DNA of 64,000 bases. It comes from Aldrovandia affinis. Lineage: Eukaryota; Chordata; Actinopteri; Notacanthiformes; Halosauridae. The notes beneath the pieces are model-generated. The model saw only the letters and a program-made list of their open reading frames with translations, did not search any database and was not told the origin of the DNA. Location: positions 433,501 through 497,500 of the forward strand of contig JAINUG010000037.1 of the NCBI GenBank assembly GCA_029706075.1, in the 5' to 3' direction. Below are positions 1-41,249 of the stretch, in pieces (the first letter of the stretch is position 1; each line of letters opens with the position of its first letter). The position numbers and the translations under genes are program-made.

Positions 1-100
1 TAGTTTTCAACTGGAGGAGTGCTTTTCAAAAGAGTATGGTTTCGATATCCAAGATGATGAGTAAATTCATCCCTTTCCCAGAAGGAACTCTGTAAGAAAT
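1..100 (+). repeat. diverged partial copy of the 918-bp repeat unit
   Basis: The first ~100 bases resemble 2261-2360 and 3179-3278 of the tandem array (shared words such as TTTTCAACTGGAGGAGTGC and GATGATGAGTAAATTCATCC), with substitutions. The window therefore opens inside a more diverged relative of the repeat found at 1746-4255. Confidence 0.7.
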
Positions 101-1020
101 GTTGTCATAATATAAAGTTGTCATAACAAGGATCTGTTGTGGGTCTTCCACTGTTTAACGTATATATAAATGATATCCCAGAAGTGAGAATTTGACATTC
201 AAATGTTTTCAGATGATACAGTTCTGTGTGTACATCTTAAACTGCAGAACAAGCAGCATAGGAATTAACTGAAGTTAACTGAAGACAAACATGTCAGAAT
301 ATCTTGATCTTTCATGTCAAGTACCCTGACATCTATATTAAGGGATACAAAATCAGCATTGTATCTGAATTCAATTATTTTGCTATTATCTTAGACTTAA
401 ATCAATGTAAAAAAAACATATAAAAATAAGTTTAACTTGTCAAACTTCTGTTTTTTACGACAGTGCCTTTCAATTGAGCAGCCAAGGTTTATATGCACAA
501 TATGATTTATTTCTCACCTGGCATACTACGTAACACGTTGGTCTCAAGCTGGAAAACTTCAATAAGGCCATAAATGTACTTTATACTAAAACTACTCAAA
601 ACCACCATTGCAAGGTACGAACTCAATTTAACTTATTGAGTTTGGATAAGTTTATGTTTTATTCTGATCTATGTTTCATGTTTAAAATGATTCACAAATT
701 GGCTCACCCACCTCTAAATGAATTCATACATGTTACGAGCTGACTGTTCCAACAGATCTTCAAGAGACCCCTCTAGTGGAGCTTGCACTATATCCAAACA
801 CGTTACAAAATTTGGTCAATCAGCATTTTCTACAAAAGCCTCTATACATTATAATTCACTACTAACTGATATTAAGAGATATGGTCGTTTTTAATCTTAA
901 AAGTCCAAATGTGGCTTAAGGAAAATCAGATCTGTCATCATCAACCATAACATATATTCTTACTGATACAGTCAATACGTTTTTTAATAAACTTTTACAC
1001 TTGGTGTTCAACTTTTTAAT
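100..1020 (+). mobile_element. degenerate non-LTR retrotransposon (reverse transcriptase fragments)
   Basis: Two short stretches read as reverse-transcriptase pieces in plus-strand frames. Near 130-235 there is a GSV-x-LPLFNVYINDIP-like segment followed by FSDDTVLC, the equivalent of the catalytic [FY]xDD box of LINE reverse transcriptases. Near 745-890 a segment containing FGQSAFSTKA resembles the C-terminal tail of LINE polymerases. Frameshifts and stops lie between them, so it is a dead copy. The LINE family cannot be assigned by eye; the boundaries are approximate. Confidence 0.55.
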
Positions 1021-1126
1021 TTTTTAAATACAAGAACAGTAACAACGGTAAGAGAAAAGAAGGGAGGGACTTAGACAGGAGAACACAGACCCGAACAGCA
1101 CAGTACAATAAAACTACCATAGAAAC

Positions 1127-1720
1127 TGACAGAAGTGTAGACAGATACATAAGGATTATGGGTATAAAAATGTATTTGAATGTAAATACATAAATATTAT
1201 AGCAAATACTAATTACATCTATAGCAACTTAATAATGTTATAATTCCATCCAGTCATTTATGATACTATAATTGTAATAATTCTGATATTATAAATGGTA
1301 TCAATAATAATTATGCAATAATGATAACAATAATAACATCAGTTCTGTGGTTACATTGGTGAAACATAATTATGCAATTGTTTAGATGGTGTTTGATGAG
1401 CTACATCCAAGGTTTGAAGTATAGAAGGATTTATTAATACATGCAACAGCTGACAGAAGTGTATTAAGTAGATAGACACATAAGGATTATGGATATAAAA
1501 ATCAATATAAATGAAAATAAATCAATATTATAAGAAATACTAATCACATTAGTAGCAGCTTAGTAATGCAATAATGACATCTAGAGAAATTTATGGAACT
1601 ATAATTTTAATAATTCATATATAATATTTGTGGTGTCAATAATAATAATAATGCAATAATAATTACACTGATAACATCAGTACTAAAATTATAATGGTTA
1701 AGCATAAATATAGAATTATT
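1127..1720 (+). repeat. imperfect AT-rich tandem duplication, period about 324 bp
   Basis: The segment starting TGACAGAAGTGTAGACAGAT at 1127 recurs in diverged form at 1451 (TGACAGAAGTGT...ACACATAAGGATTATGG). Both halves carry the same order of ATAA-rich words ending in ATAACATCAGT. The two units differ by many substitutions and small indels. No coding potential is visible. Confidence 0.7.
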
Positions 1721-1745
1721 GAAATAATATTATATAGGTCAAATC

Positions 1746-4255
1746 CTCCAGTTCTAGAGGGCTGCAATGCATATTGGTTTTTGATGTGTTTCAGTACTTA
1801 AGTGCTCAATTTAAGTCATTGATTGGCAACAGAGTCCACACACCTTGTTTCAAAGGACTAAATTGGCTCCTGAATGAAAAACAATCACAAAAACAAGCAG
1901 ACACTTCTACCTTTCAGGATGAGTTTGACATCCCTGCTCCAGATAGTACTAAAATCCAATATTCAACACCTGTGGTAGTTTGGAACAAGCTAATTCAAAG
2001 TGATAACCCCTGGCGAAGGATAATCTTTCAGCACTTTCATATGATGTAACTTTATAAAATGAACATTAAAAATGAGGAAAGACATTAAATTGAACCAAAA
2101 CTGCTGTCTTCGTTTCCAAACGCATAGTTTGTTATAATGATAAGGTGTTCATATTTTTTTTTCAAAAGCGTAGCCATTGATGGAACTGGGTACACTTTTA
2201 TTGAAGGGCTCTGTGTGTCCTCTGAAGGGTAGGACTATACTTTTAGGGATCATTTCTTTAGTTTTCAACTGGAGGAGTGCGTTTCAAAAGAGTATGGTCT
2301 CGCTTCCCACGATGATGAGTAAATTCATCCTTTTCTGAGCATGAATTGTGTAAGAACTGTTGGTTTTAATCAACTGTGTTCTTACTGTTGATGACTGTTC
2401 CAAACTTCTTTGGGAGGTTGGAGGAAAGGGATGTATTCTGAGTGGTTTATTTTAGTTTGTTTTCTCGGACTGAATAAAATAAATGGTGTTAAGCTTCTGA
2501 GGTGTTCTTTGCTAAGATATTACTCCATGAAGCACAGCAAAAATACGTCTTCTGAAAATCAAGTGATTGTAATTCTTAAATGTTGTTGCAACGTGTTGTA
2601 TTTCAGCATAAACGTGAATATAGAAAGGCATTGTGCATTTTTTTCTAGACTAGTGGTGTTAGTCTCCAGTTCTGGAGGGCTGCAATGCATATTGGTTTTT
2701 GATGTATTTCAGTACTTAAGTGCTCAATTTAACTCATTGATTGGCAACAGAGTCCACACACCTTGTTTCAAAGGACTAAATTGGCTCCTGAATGAAAAAC
2801 AATCACAAAAACAAGCAGACACTTCTACCTTTCAGGATGAGTTTGACATCCCTGCTCCAGATAGTACTAAAATCCAATATTCAACACCTGTGGTAGTTTG
2901 GAACAAGCTAATTCAAAGTGATAACCCCTGGCGAAGGATAATCTTTCAGCACTTTCATATGATGTAACTTTATAAAATGAACATTAAAAATGAGGAAAGA
3001 CATTAAATTGAACCAAAACTGCTGTCTTCGTTTCCAAACGCATAGTTTGTTATAATGATAAGGTGTTCATATTTTTTTTTCAAAAGCGTAGCCATTGATG
3101 GAACTGGGTACACTTTTATTGAAGGGCTCTGTGTGTCCTCTGAAGGGTAGGACTATACTTTTAGGGATCATTTCTTTAGTTTTCAACTGGAGGAGTGCGT
3201 TTCAAAAGAGTATGGTCTCGCTTCCCACGATGATGAGTAAATTCATCCTTTTCTGAGCATGAATTGTGTAAGAACTGTTGGTTTTAATCAACTGTGTTCT
3301 TACTGTTGATGACTGTTCCAAACTTCTTTGGGAGGTTGGAGGAAAGGGATGTATTCTGAGTGGTTTATTTTAGTTTGTTTTCTCGGACTGAATAAAATAA
3401 ATGGTGTTAAGCTTCTGAGGTGTTCTTTGCTAAGATATTACTCCATGAAGCACAGCAAAAATACGTCTTCTGAAAATCAAGTGATTGTAATTCTTAAATG
3501 TTGTTGCAACGTGTTGTATTTCAGCATAAACGTGAATATAGAAAGGCATTGTGCATTTTTTTCTAGACTAGTGGTGTTAGTCTCCAGTTCTGGAGGGCTG
3601 CAATGCATATTGGTTTTTGATGTGTTTCAGTACTTAAGTGCTCAATTTAAGTCATTGATTGGCAACAGAGTCCACACACCTTGTTTCAAAGGACTAAACT
3701 GGCTCCTGAATGAAAAACAATCACAAAAACAAGCAGACACTTCTACCTTTCAGGATGAGTTTGACATCCCTGCTCCAGATAGTACTAAAATCCAATATTC
3801 AACACCTGTGGTAGTTTGGAACAAGCTAATTCAAAGTGATAACCCCTGGCGAAGGATAATCTTTCAGCACTTTCATATGATGTAACTTTATAAAATGAAC
3901 ATTAAAAATGAGGAAAGACATTAAATTGAACCAAAACTGCTGTCTTCGTTTCCAAACGCATAGTTTGTTATAATGATAAGGTGTTCATATTTTTTTTCAA
4001 AAGCGTAGCCATTGATGGAACTGGGTACACTTTTATTGAAGGGCTCTGTGTGTCCTCTGAAGGGTAGGACTATACTTTTAGGGATCATTTCTTTAGTTTT
4101 CAACTGGAGGAGTGCGTTTCAAAAGAGTATGGTCTCGCTTCCCACGATGATGAGTAAATTCATCCTTTTCTGAGCATGAATTGTGTAAGAACTGTTGGTT
4201 TTAATCAACTGTGTTCTTACTGTTGATGACTGTTCCAAACTTCTTTGGGAGATTG
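1746..4255 (+). repeat. 918-bp tandem repeat array, about 2.7 copies
   Basis: Units begin near 1746, 2664 and 3582; the third is cut off at about 4255. Equivalent positions are exactly 918 bases apart (for example stops ending at 2049, 2967 and 3885). The copies differ at only a handful of bases, so the duplication is recent or homogenised. Each full unit carries the same open reading frame (2410-2967 and 3328-3885, 185 codons; the first copy keeps only its last 91 codons). I do not recognise the encoded sequence; without a known domain or splice context I treat the frame as a passenger of the repeat. Confidence 0.9.
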
Positions 4256-4260
4256 GAAGA

Positions 4261-4372
4261 AAGGGCTATACTTTTAGGGATCATTTCCTTATTTTTTAGC
4301 TGGCCACGTGTATATCAGCAGTGTATGGTCTCGCCAACTATGTTGACAAGTAAGTTCCTTCAATATAGTCTT
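4261..4372 (+). repeat. diverged extra fragment of the 918-bp repeat family
   Basis: Words such as CTATACTTTTAGGGATCATTT and GTATGGTCTCGC, followed by a ...GACAAGTAA stretch, repeat the order seen at 4070-4155 with many substitutions. This older copy lies just beyond the recent array. Confidence 0.55.
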
Positions 4373-4427
4373 ACAATTTAATAGTGCGCTCCTGTACTCC
4401 AAATGTAATGGTACAAGCTAATTCAAT

Positions 4428-4905
4428 GTGATTGCACCTGATATGTGTTTTAATGCTTTTTTTATGATGGTAATGTTTTTTATGCATGTTTTTTCCTATG
4501 TCCTGACCTCTTGCTGGTGGAACAACCTTCCGCAATCGGTCAGGACCGCAGAATTACTTGCAATCCTCCGAAAGTCTCAAAACCCACCTTTTCAGACTCC
4601 ACTACCACTGAATTCTGAACATCTAGCTAATTGTCACCACCACTGCCTATTTGTCCAATACTATATACCCCTACTTTCTCCATTTAATAAAACAAAACAA
4701 AAATTACTAACCATTTCCTTCCCAGTGTTACAGGTATGGTACGCAGCTGCCTGCAATGATGTCTATCACTGTATTATTGCACTGATCTCTTGCGCTAACT
4801 ATGATTGTTCCTACCATGTATTTATGCACATCTTGTCAAGTCGCTCTGGATGAGAGCATCTGCTAAATGCTTAAAATGTTAAATGTAAATGTAACAAAAA
4901 TGATA
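4428..4905 (+). mobile_element. L2-type LINE 3' end (polymerase C-terminus plus tail)
   Basis: A plus-strand frame around 4505-4640 reads WWNNLPQSVRTAELLAILRK followed by an NPPFQTPL segment, the usual W-NSLP-x-(S/H)VR...F/L-K...L-(K/R)T-x-L ending of L2-like polymerases. It is followed by the 3' tail with TCGCTCTGGATGAGAGCATC and TGCTAAATG. The same family recurs at 10843 (+), 9159 (-), 23940/24237 (-) and 61316 (-). 5'-truncated, as usual for LINE copies. Confidence 0.7.
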
Positions 4906-5210
4906 ACAATGTTGAATTGATATTGTCTTGGCACCTTCATATCAAAAATATACTCTGTTCTTTTTGGTACACTTTGGTGAAGGGGGAAACTCAACCAACA
5001 GCAATGTTGCATCGCAGCCATTTTGCATCAGGATGCTTAGCATATTTCAACTGAGGTAGAGAGGGAGGGAATTATTGAGCTAATTAAACTTGGGGATTAA
5101 TAGGTGGCCTGTTGAAATTGCCAGTACACTGGTGAACCCCCAAGCTCTTTGCATTAAGTGCCATGGGATCTTTAAGGGCCACAGTGAATCAGGACCTTGG
5201 TTTAACATCT

Positions 5211-5362
5211 CGATTGTAGTTCTGTGTGGCTCAGTAGGTAGAGCATGGCGTTGGCAACGCTCAGGTTGTGGGTTTGATTCCCACTGGGACCACATATACT
5301 GAAAAATGTATGCATTCACTCCTGTGAGTTGCTTTGGATGAAAGTGTCTGATATATCTCAAA
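5211..5362 (+). mobile_element. tRNA-derived SINE (family B)
   Basis: The head reads GTGTGGCTCAGTAGGTAGAG (A-box-like) and then GTGGGTTTGATTCCCACT (B-box-like), as in a tRNA-derived pol III promoter. It is followed by a body ending in a GCTTTGGATGAAAGTGTCTG tail. A near-identical element is at 11719-11876. The order of head and tail sets the plus orientation. Confidence 0.75.
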
Positions 5363-5460
5363 GCTGGCGTGTCCTACAGCATGGTGTTCACATCATGACA
5401 TTTGGACAATGGGCTTTTCACTTTAGTCCAGATGGAAGACTGCCCCGTTTTGGCTCACCA

Positions 5461-5520
5461 ACTCCAGGAGGTCCCCTATTCAAGTACTAACCAAGCCCAA
5501 CCCTGCTTAGCTTCAGCAGA
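5461..5520 (-). repeat. 5S rRNA-derived repeat fragment
   Basis: The plus strand here is the reverse complement of the 3' half of vertebrate 5S rRNA: AAGTACTAACCAAGCCCAAC followed by CCTGCTTAGCTTC, with the preceding CAGGAGGTCCCCTATTC corresponding to the 5S CAGGCGGTCTCCCATCC. Several substitutions and the loss of the other half show it is not a working 5S gene. It may be a 5S-headed SINE (SINE3-like) or a 5S pseudogene; the fragment alone cannot decide. Confidence 0.65.
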
Positions 5521-5904
5521 GTATGTGGGGGCATAGCTGCTGGCAGTTAAGTCATTTAATTTCCAATGCATTCTCTCTGTTTTGGTTTTAATTCAGAATT
5601 GAGCTAAATCCCTTGATGAAAGTAGGCGGGGGGAGTATTTCTTCAGTTTTGGGTTGTAGGAGTGTTCTTCAAAAATGTGTTTGATTAAACTTGGTTATGC
5701 TATACTGTTTTAGAAGTATTTTATGTTGGTAAGAAATCTGTAATGACCAAATCGAGGATGATCCCTTTTTTGGTTTTGCCCAGGGTGTCTAGGAGCCTAA
5801 TAGTGAAACTTAAATATGTGAAAGAAATCTGAAAGTGATGTTTTCCCCCTTCTGTTTTATAATGAAATGACAATTTACACCATTTAAAACGTTTTTTATA
5901 ATTT

Positions 5905-5910
5905 TTTATT
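5905..5910 (-). terminator. poly(A) signal of duoxa
   Basis: TTTATT on the plus strand is AATAAA on the minus strand, about 85 bases downstream of the duoxa stop codon (5992-5994). Confidence 0.6.
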
Positions 5911-5991
5911 ATATAGAATATTATATACACATTATTTACACTGTTCTTTTCACACAGAGTTGGAGAAGGGTATTGCAGGTCCTGTCTCCTT

Positions 5992-6039
5992 TCAGTTACT
6001 GGTGGTTGGGCCAAGGCTGAACATGCTGCTTTTATCCAC
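5992..6039 (-). CDS. duoxa: duoxa coding exon 7 (last)
   Basis: Acceptor TTTGTTTCAG; 15 codons rich in Ser/Thr/Pro plus TGA. It joins exon 6 in phase 0. The C-terminal tail is the least conserved part of the family, so this exon rests mainly on splice signals and phase. Confidence 0.7.
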   Translation of the reverse strand: MDKSSMFSLGPTTSN

Positions 6040-9000
6040 CTGAAACAAATATGCATCATTTGAATGTCAGTTGTTAAAAAAAACTGATATTTTTTCAAAC
6101 ACACAATCATATATCAATAGGACTCTACTTACGTTTAACATTTCAGATTCAGCTATTCATCACGTCCCCCTGTTGAAATATCAGTGTGCGTGTGAGCTTG
6201 TATTATTTCCTCATGAACACAATTCTACTTCTGTTCTTTTTGCAATAGTTTGGGGTTTCTGGGACTAATGACTGTTAACCCCAATATTTCAAAGAGTTAT
6301 ATACTGTATACACATAATATGGAGCTTGATGGAATTGAACTCTGGTCAGACTTACAGCAAATGTGATATTCACAGGTGGTAAGGAAGTCACTCCTTCAAG
6401 AAAGCTGGTATTTAGATAGCCTTCTGCTAAATATTTGTCTTCATTGTCCTCGTCATCATTATCCACGCCCACACTGAAAGCTTCCTTCATCTTCTCAGGG
6501 ATAAAACAGTCCAGCATAACCACCAATATGCCAATGAGAGAGCACAGCAAGCCTGCAAAATGACAAACATATCAGTGATATACTCTAGTAATGTACCGAT
6601 CCATTTTTGTAAACATTGGTTTAGCACAAACTAGCTCCTTTTCCACAACTGTAACCCGAACCAGGCAGGATTAGAAAACATGAATTGTATTCGTATGCCC
6701 ATCTCAAGTCAAGGGATTCATACAAACTGCAGGGTGCACCACTGCCCTGAGGACCACTGCTTTAACAGGCCATGCCACAGGACAACTCCGGAATCCATTT
6801 ATGGATCATTTCAATATCATGGTCTACAATCCACCAGTTACCAAACAGATATTCTTGGTGGCATGTCTTCATTCTCATTTCTAACAGTATGAAGTATTAT
6901 CTCCCATGCTCACTACACTCTACAGCATGATCAGGTAACAAGTGTTGAAAGAGATTGCCATGGCAACCACCTGGTATAGACGTCAGCAAAAGACCCCGCT
7001 GCTAGAGTTGAAATGTTTTTTTTATTTTACTTGCCCAAGCAATGAGATTAGTGATCCTGCTGCTCCTTTAAAATGACTGTTGCCCAAGTATATGTATTTT
7101 TTCTGTCAATATGCAGTGCAGACGGAGCAACATGATTGCATAATCCAACAGCTCCACCAATGGGCCTGGTTCCGGTTTGCAAGCACCAATTTTGTTATGC
7201 CACTGAAGGAGCATGTTTCCACATCGGGTTTATGTTTTGGCTTTGCAGAAAAGACAAAGTGGCTACTGCTCCTTACAGAGGGGGGACTCTCTGGCCTGGT
7301 AATAGTATAAGACCAAGGGATGCAAAGGACATGTGCAACCATCTTACCTGTGGCCAGTGCCAGCCAGAATGAATCGCTGTACCCCAACTCGAAGGAGGCT
7401 GATCCTATGGTGAAAACACACGTAGGGAGGTTCTGTATGGTTGAGAAGGAGGCCAGGGAGAAGAAGATGAAGGCTGCTGTGGCAACCATCATGTAACCAG
7501 CGTAGAGGATGACAGGCATAGAGAAGAGCACGTTGGCAACCAGCCAACAGCAGAATGCTGTCCTGTGAAAATAAAAGCACAGTCTTATCAAAATTTGTTA
7601 ATTGAATATACTAACTGAAAGTCTAGTTAGAAAGGCTGAAAGTCTAAGTCTTAAGAGTTAAGTGGAACTTAACTCTTAACTTGCTGTCAACATTATCCAG
7701 CAGTGACTCAGAGATGAGTGTAATGGTGAATCTACAATTATCTCACCACATGGTGGCAGAAGCATATCGGCCAGAGTATCTGTACTGGAAGTAGAGGCCA
7801 CAGGGGCTGTTTTCAGTGAACTTCTCTGCGATGTACAGGATGGGGTTGGGAAGGCCCCTCTCCAGTGCCTCTGTGTAGACCTCATCCAAGCTACCCGTCC
7901 ACTGGAACATCTCATTGTAGTCTATTGTCTCGTTTAGCTGTATAACTGGATTTCCTGCAGGCGGAGAATAGGCACACAACAGTAGACTGATAAGCCACAC
8001 ACACAAAACTGGCAGCAGCATTTCAACCCAACAGACAGAAAGATAAAAAGTAATGTGATTCCCGTTCTCATAAAGGCAATAGAATACACATCTCAATACA
8101 AGAAATTTGCATTGTAATGGATGGCATCCTGGATTTATATTGGTGAAGTTGAGACCAGTCTGATGCAGAAACAACTGCTAGCACAGGCTGTCTCCTTTAC
8201 CATCCGACATCAAATCCAGGTGACAGCCTAGCAGGTAACTGCCCAACACACAGAATTACGGACCTAAATAGGTGATTGCAGACTAAATTCCCTCAGTGGA
8301 CAATGGCGCTGCTGTTGCAAAGCAAAAACACGTTTGTGCTGATGCTCAAATTGATGGATTGACAGACCTATAGGACATGACAAGCGCTGTCGGATCAAAG
8401 ATAACCTACCTTTAAGTGTAACATTAATTCCAGAGAGTCCTACTTGCAGTCCAAGCTCAGCGCTCACGTAAGCATTGCTGAAGGACTTGTACGTGGTGTT
8501 GGCCTTCAGACTGGCAGCAGCCCAGTCACTTGTGAAGTTTACAGCTGAAGGAGAAAAGGCAGATATCTTGTTAAAGGTGAAAATTGGAGAAAGTTGATGA
8601 AAACAGAAGAAAGAGGTCACCCACACTGGACTACATATGCCTCTTCACGTGTATCATTTTCCCTCAATGTATGGAAATTAAGTTGCTTTTTTAATGCCTC
8701 TTAATGAGGTTCAGATATGGTATGCATGTACACCAGGCAGCAGCATTGCAATATTATGTTCATATATTTAATTGTATTAAAAATATCATTTTCAATACGG
8801 CTTCCATGACAAACATAGTCAGTGGATGAGATTATTGTTACGCCAATTAGGTGTCATATGTGACCGTGCCTTCGGGTTAGTTAATCTAGCTGAGAAAGTG
8901 TTTTCAATGACAGTAATGCAGTGGTGGTACATCACTCTGCTAAGATGCACAATCTAAACTGGTAAGGCTTGTCTTTTGACAGTGGCAGTTAAACCTGTGA

Positions 9001-9509
9001 ACCAATGTGCTACTTTAATTTAAAAAATGAATTCAAAGCTCCTTACCCACTATCACAGCGCCAATGAATAAACTGCAAAGTACTCTGAAGGTCCAAAACA
9101 GTCGCTGAAATCAGAATGAATTGGCATGAAGAAAGGTTCACCTGAATTGAATTGCATTTTACATTTTAAGCATTTAGCAGACGCTCTTATCCAGAGCGAC
9201 TTGCAAGATGTGCATTAATACATGGTAGGAACAATCATATTGATTTCAAATACGGGTTAACACCACAACGACATATTTTTTAAAATACGAATTATTTTGT
9301 CAGTAACATATCTTACAATGCTACGCATTTTGGCAGGATGAATTACTTCGCAATCTACTCACCGACTTTCCACGTATCCCCGGGATAATCAGAAGGAAAA
9401 TACCGGCAAAGACCAAGAACACCAGGATGACCGTGAGCAGATCGAGGCTGAAGATGAAGGGTGTTCTTTGCAGATTGTAGAACGGGTAAATGTTATCGTA
9501 GAATGTCAT
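5992..9509 (-). CDS. duoxa: dual oxidase maturation factor, seven coding exons
   Basis: This membrane protein binds dual oxidase in the ER, is needed for its exit and maturation, and stays with it at the cell surface as part of the H2O2-generating complex. Exons on the minus strand: 9509-9363, 9104-9047, 8544-8410, 7954-7747, 7562-7348, 6552-6356, 6039-5992. All junctions are GT-AG and the phases join to 1008 bases (335 aa plus stop), close to the usual ~340 aa. Visible: PFY near the N-terminus and a first membrane segment ending PGIRGK, a second around residues 50-70, an extracellular loop with NxT glycosylation sites (NFT, NTT, NVT, NET), then three more membrane segments (about 184-235 and 255-275). 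The start chosen is the ATG at 9509; an in-frame ATG at 9575 lies upstream of the acceptor at 9536, in the intron. It is divergent to duox. The last exon adds only 15 residues; see the findings for an alternative end. Confidence 0.95.
6356..6552 (-). CDS. duoxa: duoxa coding exon 6
   Basis: Encodes the last membrane helix ([17 protein letters not shown]) and the acidic cytosolic tail ([10 protein letters not shown]). Acceptor TTTTGCAG at 6553; donor GTAAGT at 6355. Confidence 0.93.
7348..7562 (-). CDS. duoxa: duoxa coding exon 5
   Basis: Encodes two hydrophobic helices ([20 protein letters not shown] and the following [14 protein letters not shown]) plus the next loop. Acceptor TTTTCACAG, donor GTAAGA. 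Confidence 0.95.
7747..7954 (-). CDS. duoxa: duoxa coding exon 4
   Basis: Extracellular loop: QLNET glycosylation site, [16 protein letters not shown] and SPCGLY, all typical of the family. Acceptor CCTGCAG, donor GTGAGA; it ends two bases into a Trp codon completed by exon 5. Confidence 0.96.
8410..8544 (-). CDS. duoxa: duoxa coding exon 3
   Basis: Extracellular loop with [28 protein letters not shown]; three potential N-glycosylation sites. Acceptor TCTCCTTCAG, donor GTAGGT. Confidence 0.96.
9047..9104 (-). CDS. duoxa: duoxa coding exon 2
   Basis: A short 58-base exon, [19 protein letters not shown]: the second membrane segment. Acceptor CTGATTTCAG at 9105, donor GTAAGG at 9046. Phase 0 in, phase 1 out. 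Confidence 0.94.
9159..9243 (-). mobile_element. L2-type LINE 3' tail, intronic (duoxa)
   Basis: Contains GCATTTAGCAGACGCTCTTA and ATACATGGTAGGAACAATCA, the reversed tail of the L2-like family seen at 4428-4905. Confidence 0.7.
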
Positions 9510-9535
9510 CGTCGCGGTCTGCACCTTAAAAAAGG
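9363..9535 (-). CDS. duoxa: duoxa exon with start codon (coding part 9509-9363)
   Basis: The acceptor TTTGATTTCAG ends at 9536. The exon holds 26 bases of 5' UTR and then ATG at 9509, encoding [11 protein letters not shown], the first membrane helix and PGIRGK. Donor GTGAGT. Confidence 0.93.
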
Positions 9536-9860
9536 CTGAAATCAAACAGTTCACAAACATTGTAATGTGTTCCAATTGGACTGATTTGATGAAACGCTAG
9601 AAGTGTATTCGTTTATTAGTAGCGTTGTCCAGTTCCCCATCACATTTTAACGCAGCTACGCAACAAAGTCTTATATCCGTTGTAATCACGCTGTCCCTGC
9701 GTGCTTATTTAAATGATGGTCTCGTTAAATGGCGAAATCTTTCAATCGAGTTTCTATTCGTAAAAATATATATATTATAATAACGCATCTAGCCACCGTT
9801 TCAATAAATCAACGTTTTCAAGAAATTTCAGCGTTTCGATAGAGAGAAAATAGCGCTCAC

Positions 9861-9940
9861 CTGGCAATTAAGGTGAAGCAGAATGTTGATTAGAAAGTAG
9901 AGGATTGCACCATCATATATATTCTGTGAGAATGAATGAA
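9861..9940 (-). other. duoxa: predicted non-coding first exon of duoxa
   Basis: A consensus donor (CCAG then GTGAGC, junction 9861/9860) sits about 75 bases downstream of the position predicted by the TATA box at 9962-9971. With the acceptor at 9536 this forms a 5' UTR exon and a ~325-base intron. The 5' end is inferred from TATA spacing, not observed. Confidence 0.55.
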
Positions 9941-10650
9941 TCGATCGAGGCGGATTCAGCCCTTTTATACCATTCTCTCGGGGTACATGTAGGTTACGTT
10001 TGCGTTGATTGGAAACGCAAGACCTCAAAGAGGGAGGTGTGAACGAGCGACACCTATACCGTTTTCGGAAACCCGCCTCTCATAGCCACAAATCACTCGG
10101 GTCGGCGTCGGCACACATTTGATTGTTTTTGTAGCAACACGTATGTGCTAGCTACTGTATTTTATTTAAACATTCAACTATTTTCAGTCGGCAACCTGTA
10201 GCTCCAAGAAGGCGCAACAAAGGTTTAGCACGATTCGCTCCTCTACAATTACGAATTCGTCCGATTCAGGTGAGACACATTTGAACAAACGAATTTTTAT
10301 TAAAATATTATTTACAATATCTGTAAACGTTGCATTTTAAAAGAAGAAAAATATCGTCAACTTACCCCACCTGTTTCCAGTCAAAGTGCTCAAATTTTTT
10401 CCTCTGTGAAGATAGAACTTTACCAGCGGTGTTCAGCTTTTTCTTAGTTTAGCGAGTAATGTTCTTTGATGATATTTGTCACTTCGATAGATACCGTTTG
10501 GGAGCATTTGAATCTTGGGCGCTTCGCTTTCCTTTAAAGAGCTCGTGCCTCTGCGTTTCCCCCGGGGACAAGCAAGCGCATAAGTGGTACAAAGTTTTTC
10601 TTGTGTTTGCTTAGAGAAGGGCTTCTGCTTGGCTGGGTCTCTCCGCAAGA
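9935..10650. promoter_or_regulatory. bidirectional promoter region of duoxa and duox
   Basis: The two genes diverge from this roughly 700-base interval. It carries several CpGs (10040-10115) and no transposon fragment, unlike the flanking introns. The duoxa side has a clear TATA box; I see none close to the duox start. The 5' UTR of duox must lie in the right part; its transcription start cannot be placed. Confidence 0.6.
9962..9971 (-). promoter_or_regulatory. TATA box for duoxa
   Basis: The minus strand reads GGTATAAAAG, a near-perfect TATA box in the right place for the non-coding exon ending at 9861. Confidence 0.6.
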
Positions 10651-41247
<30,597 letters not shown>

Positions 41248-41249
41248 CC

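Noticed and set aside
2410-3885. Two 185-codon frames as host genes
   Set aside because: Identical because the DNA is a recent tandem duplication; no recognisable domain, promoter or splice structure.
4428-4853. A 141-codon frame as a gene
   Set aside because: It contains the C-terminal signature of a LINE polymerase and its 3' tail; it is a 5'-truncated repeat.
5211-5300. A functional tRNA gene
   Set aside because: A and B boxes are present but the cloverleaf does not close and the SINE body and tail follow; same at 11719 and 22400.
5461-5520. A functional 5S rRNA gene
   Set aside because: Only about half of the gene is recognisable, with several substitutions.
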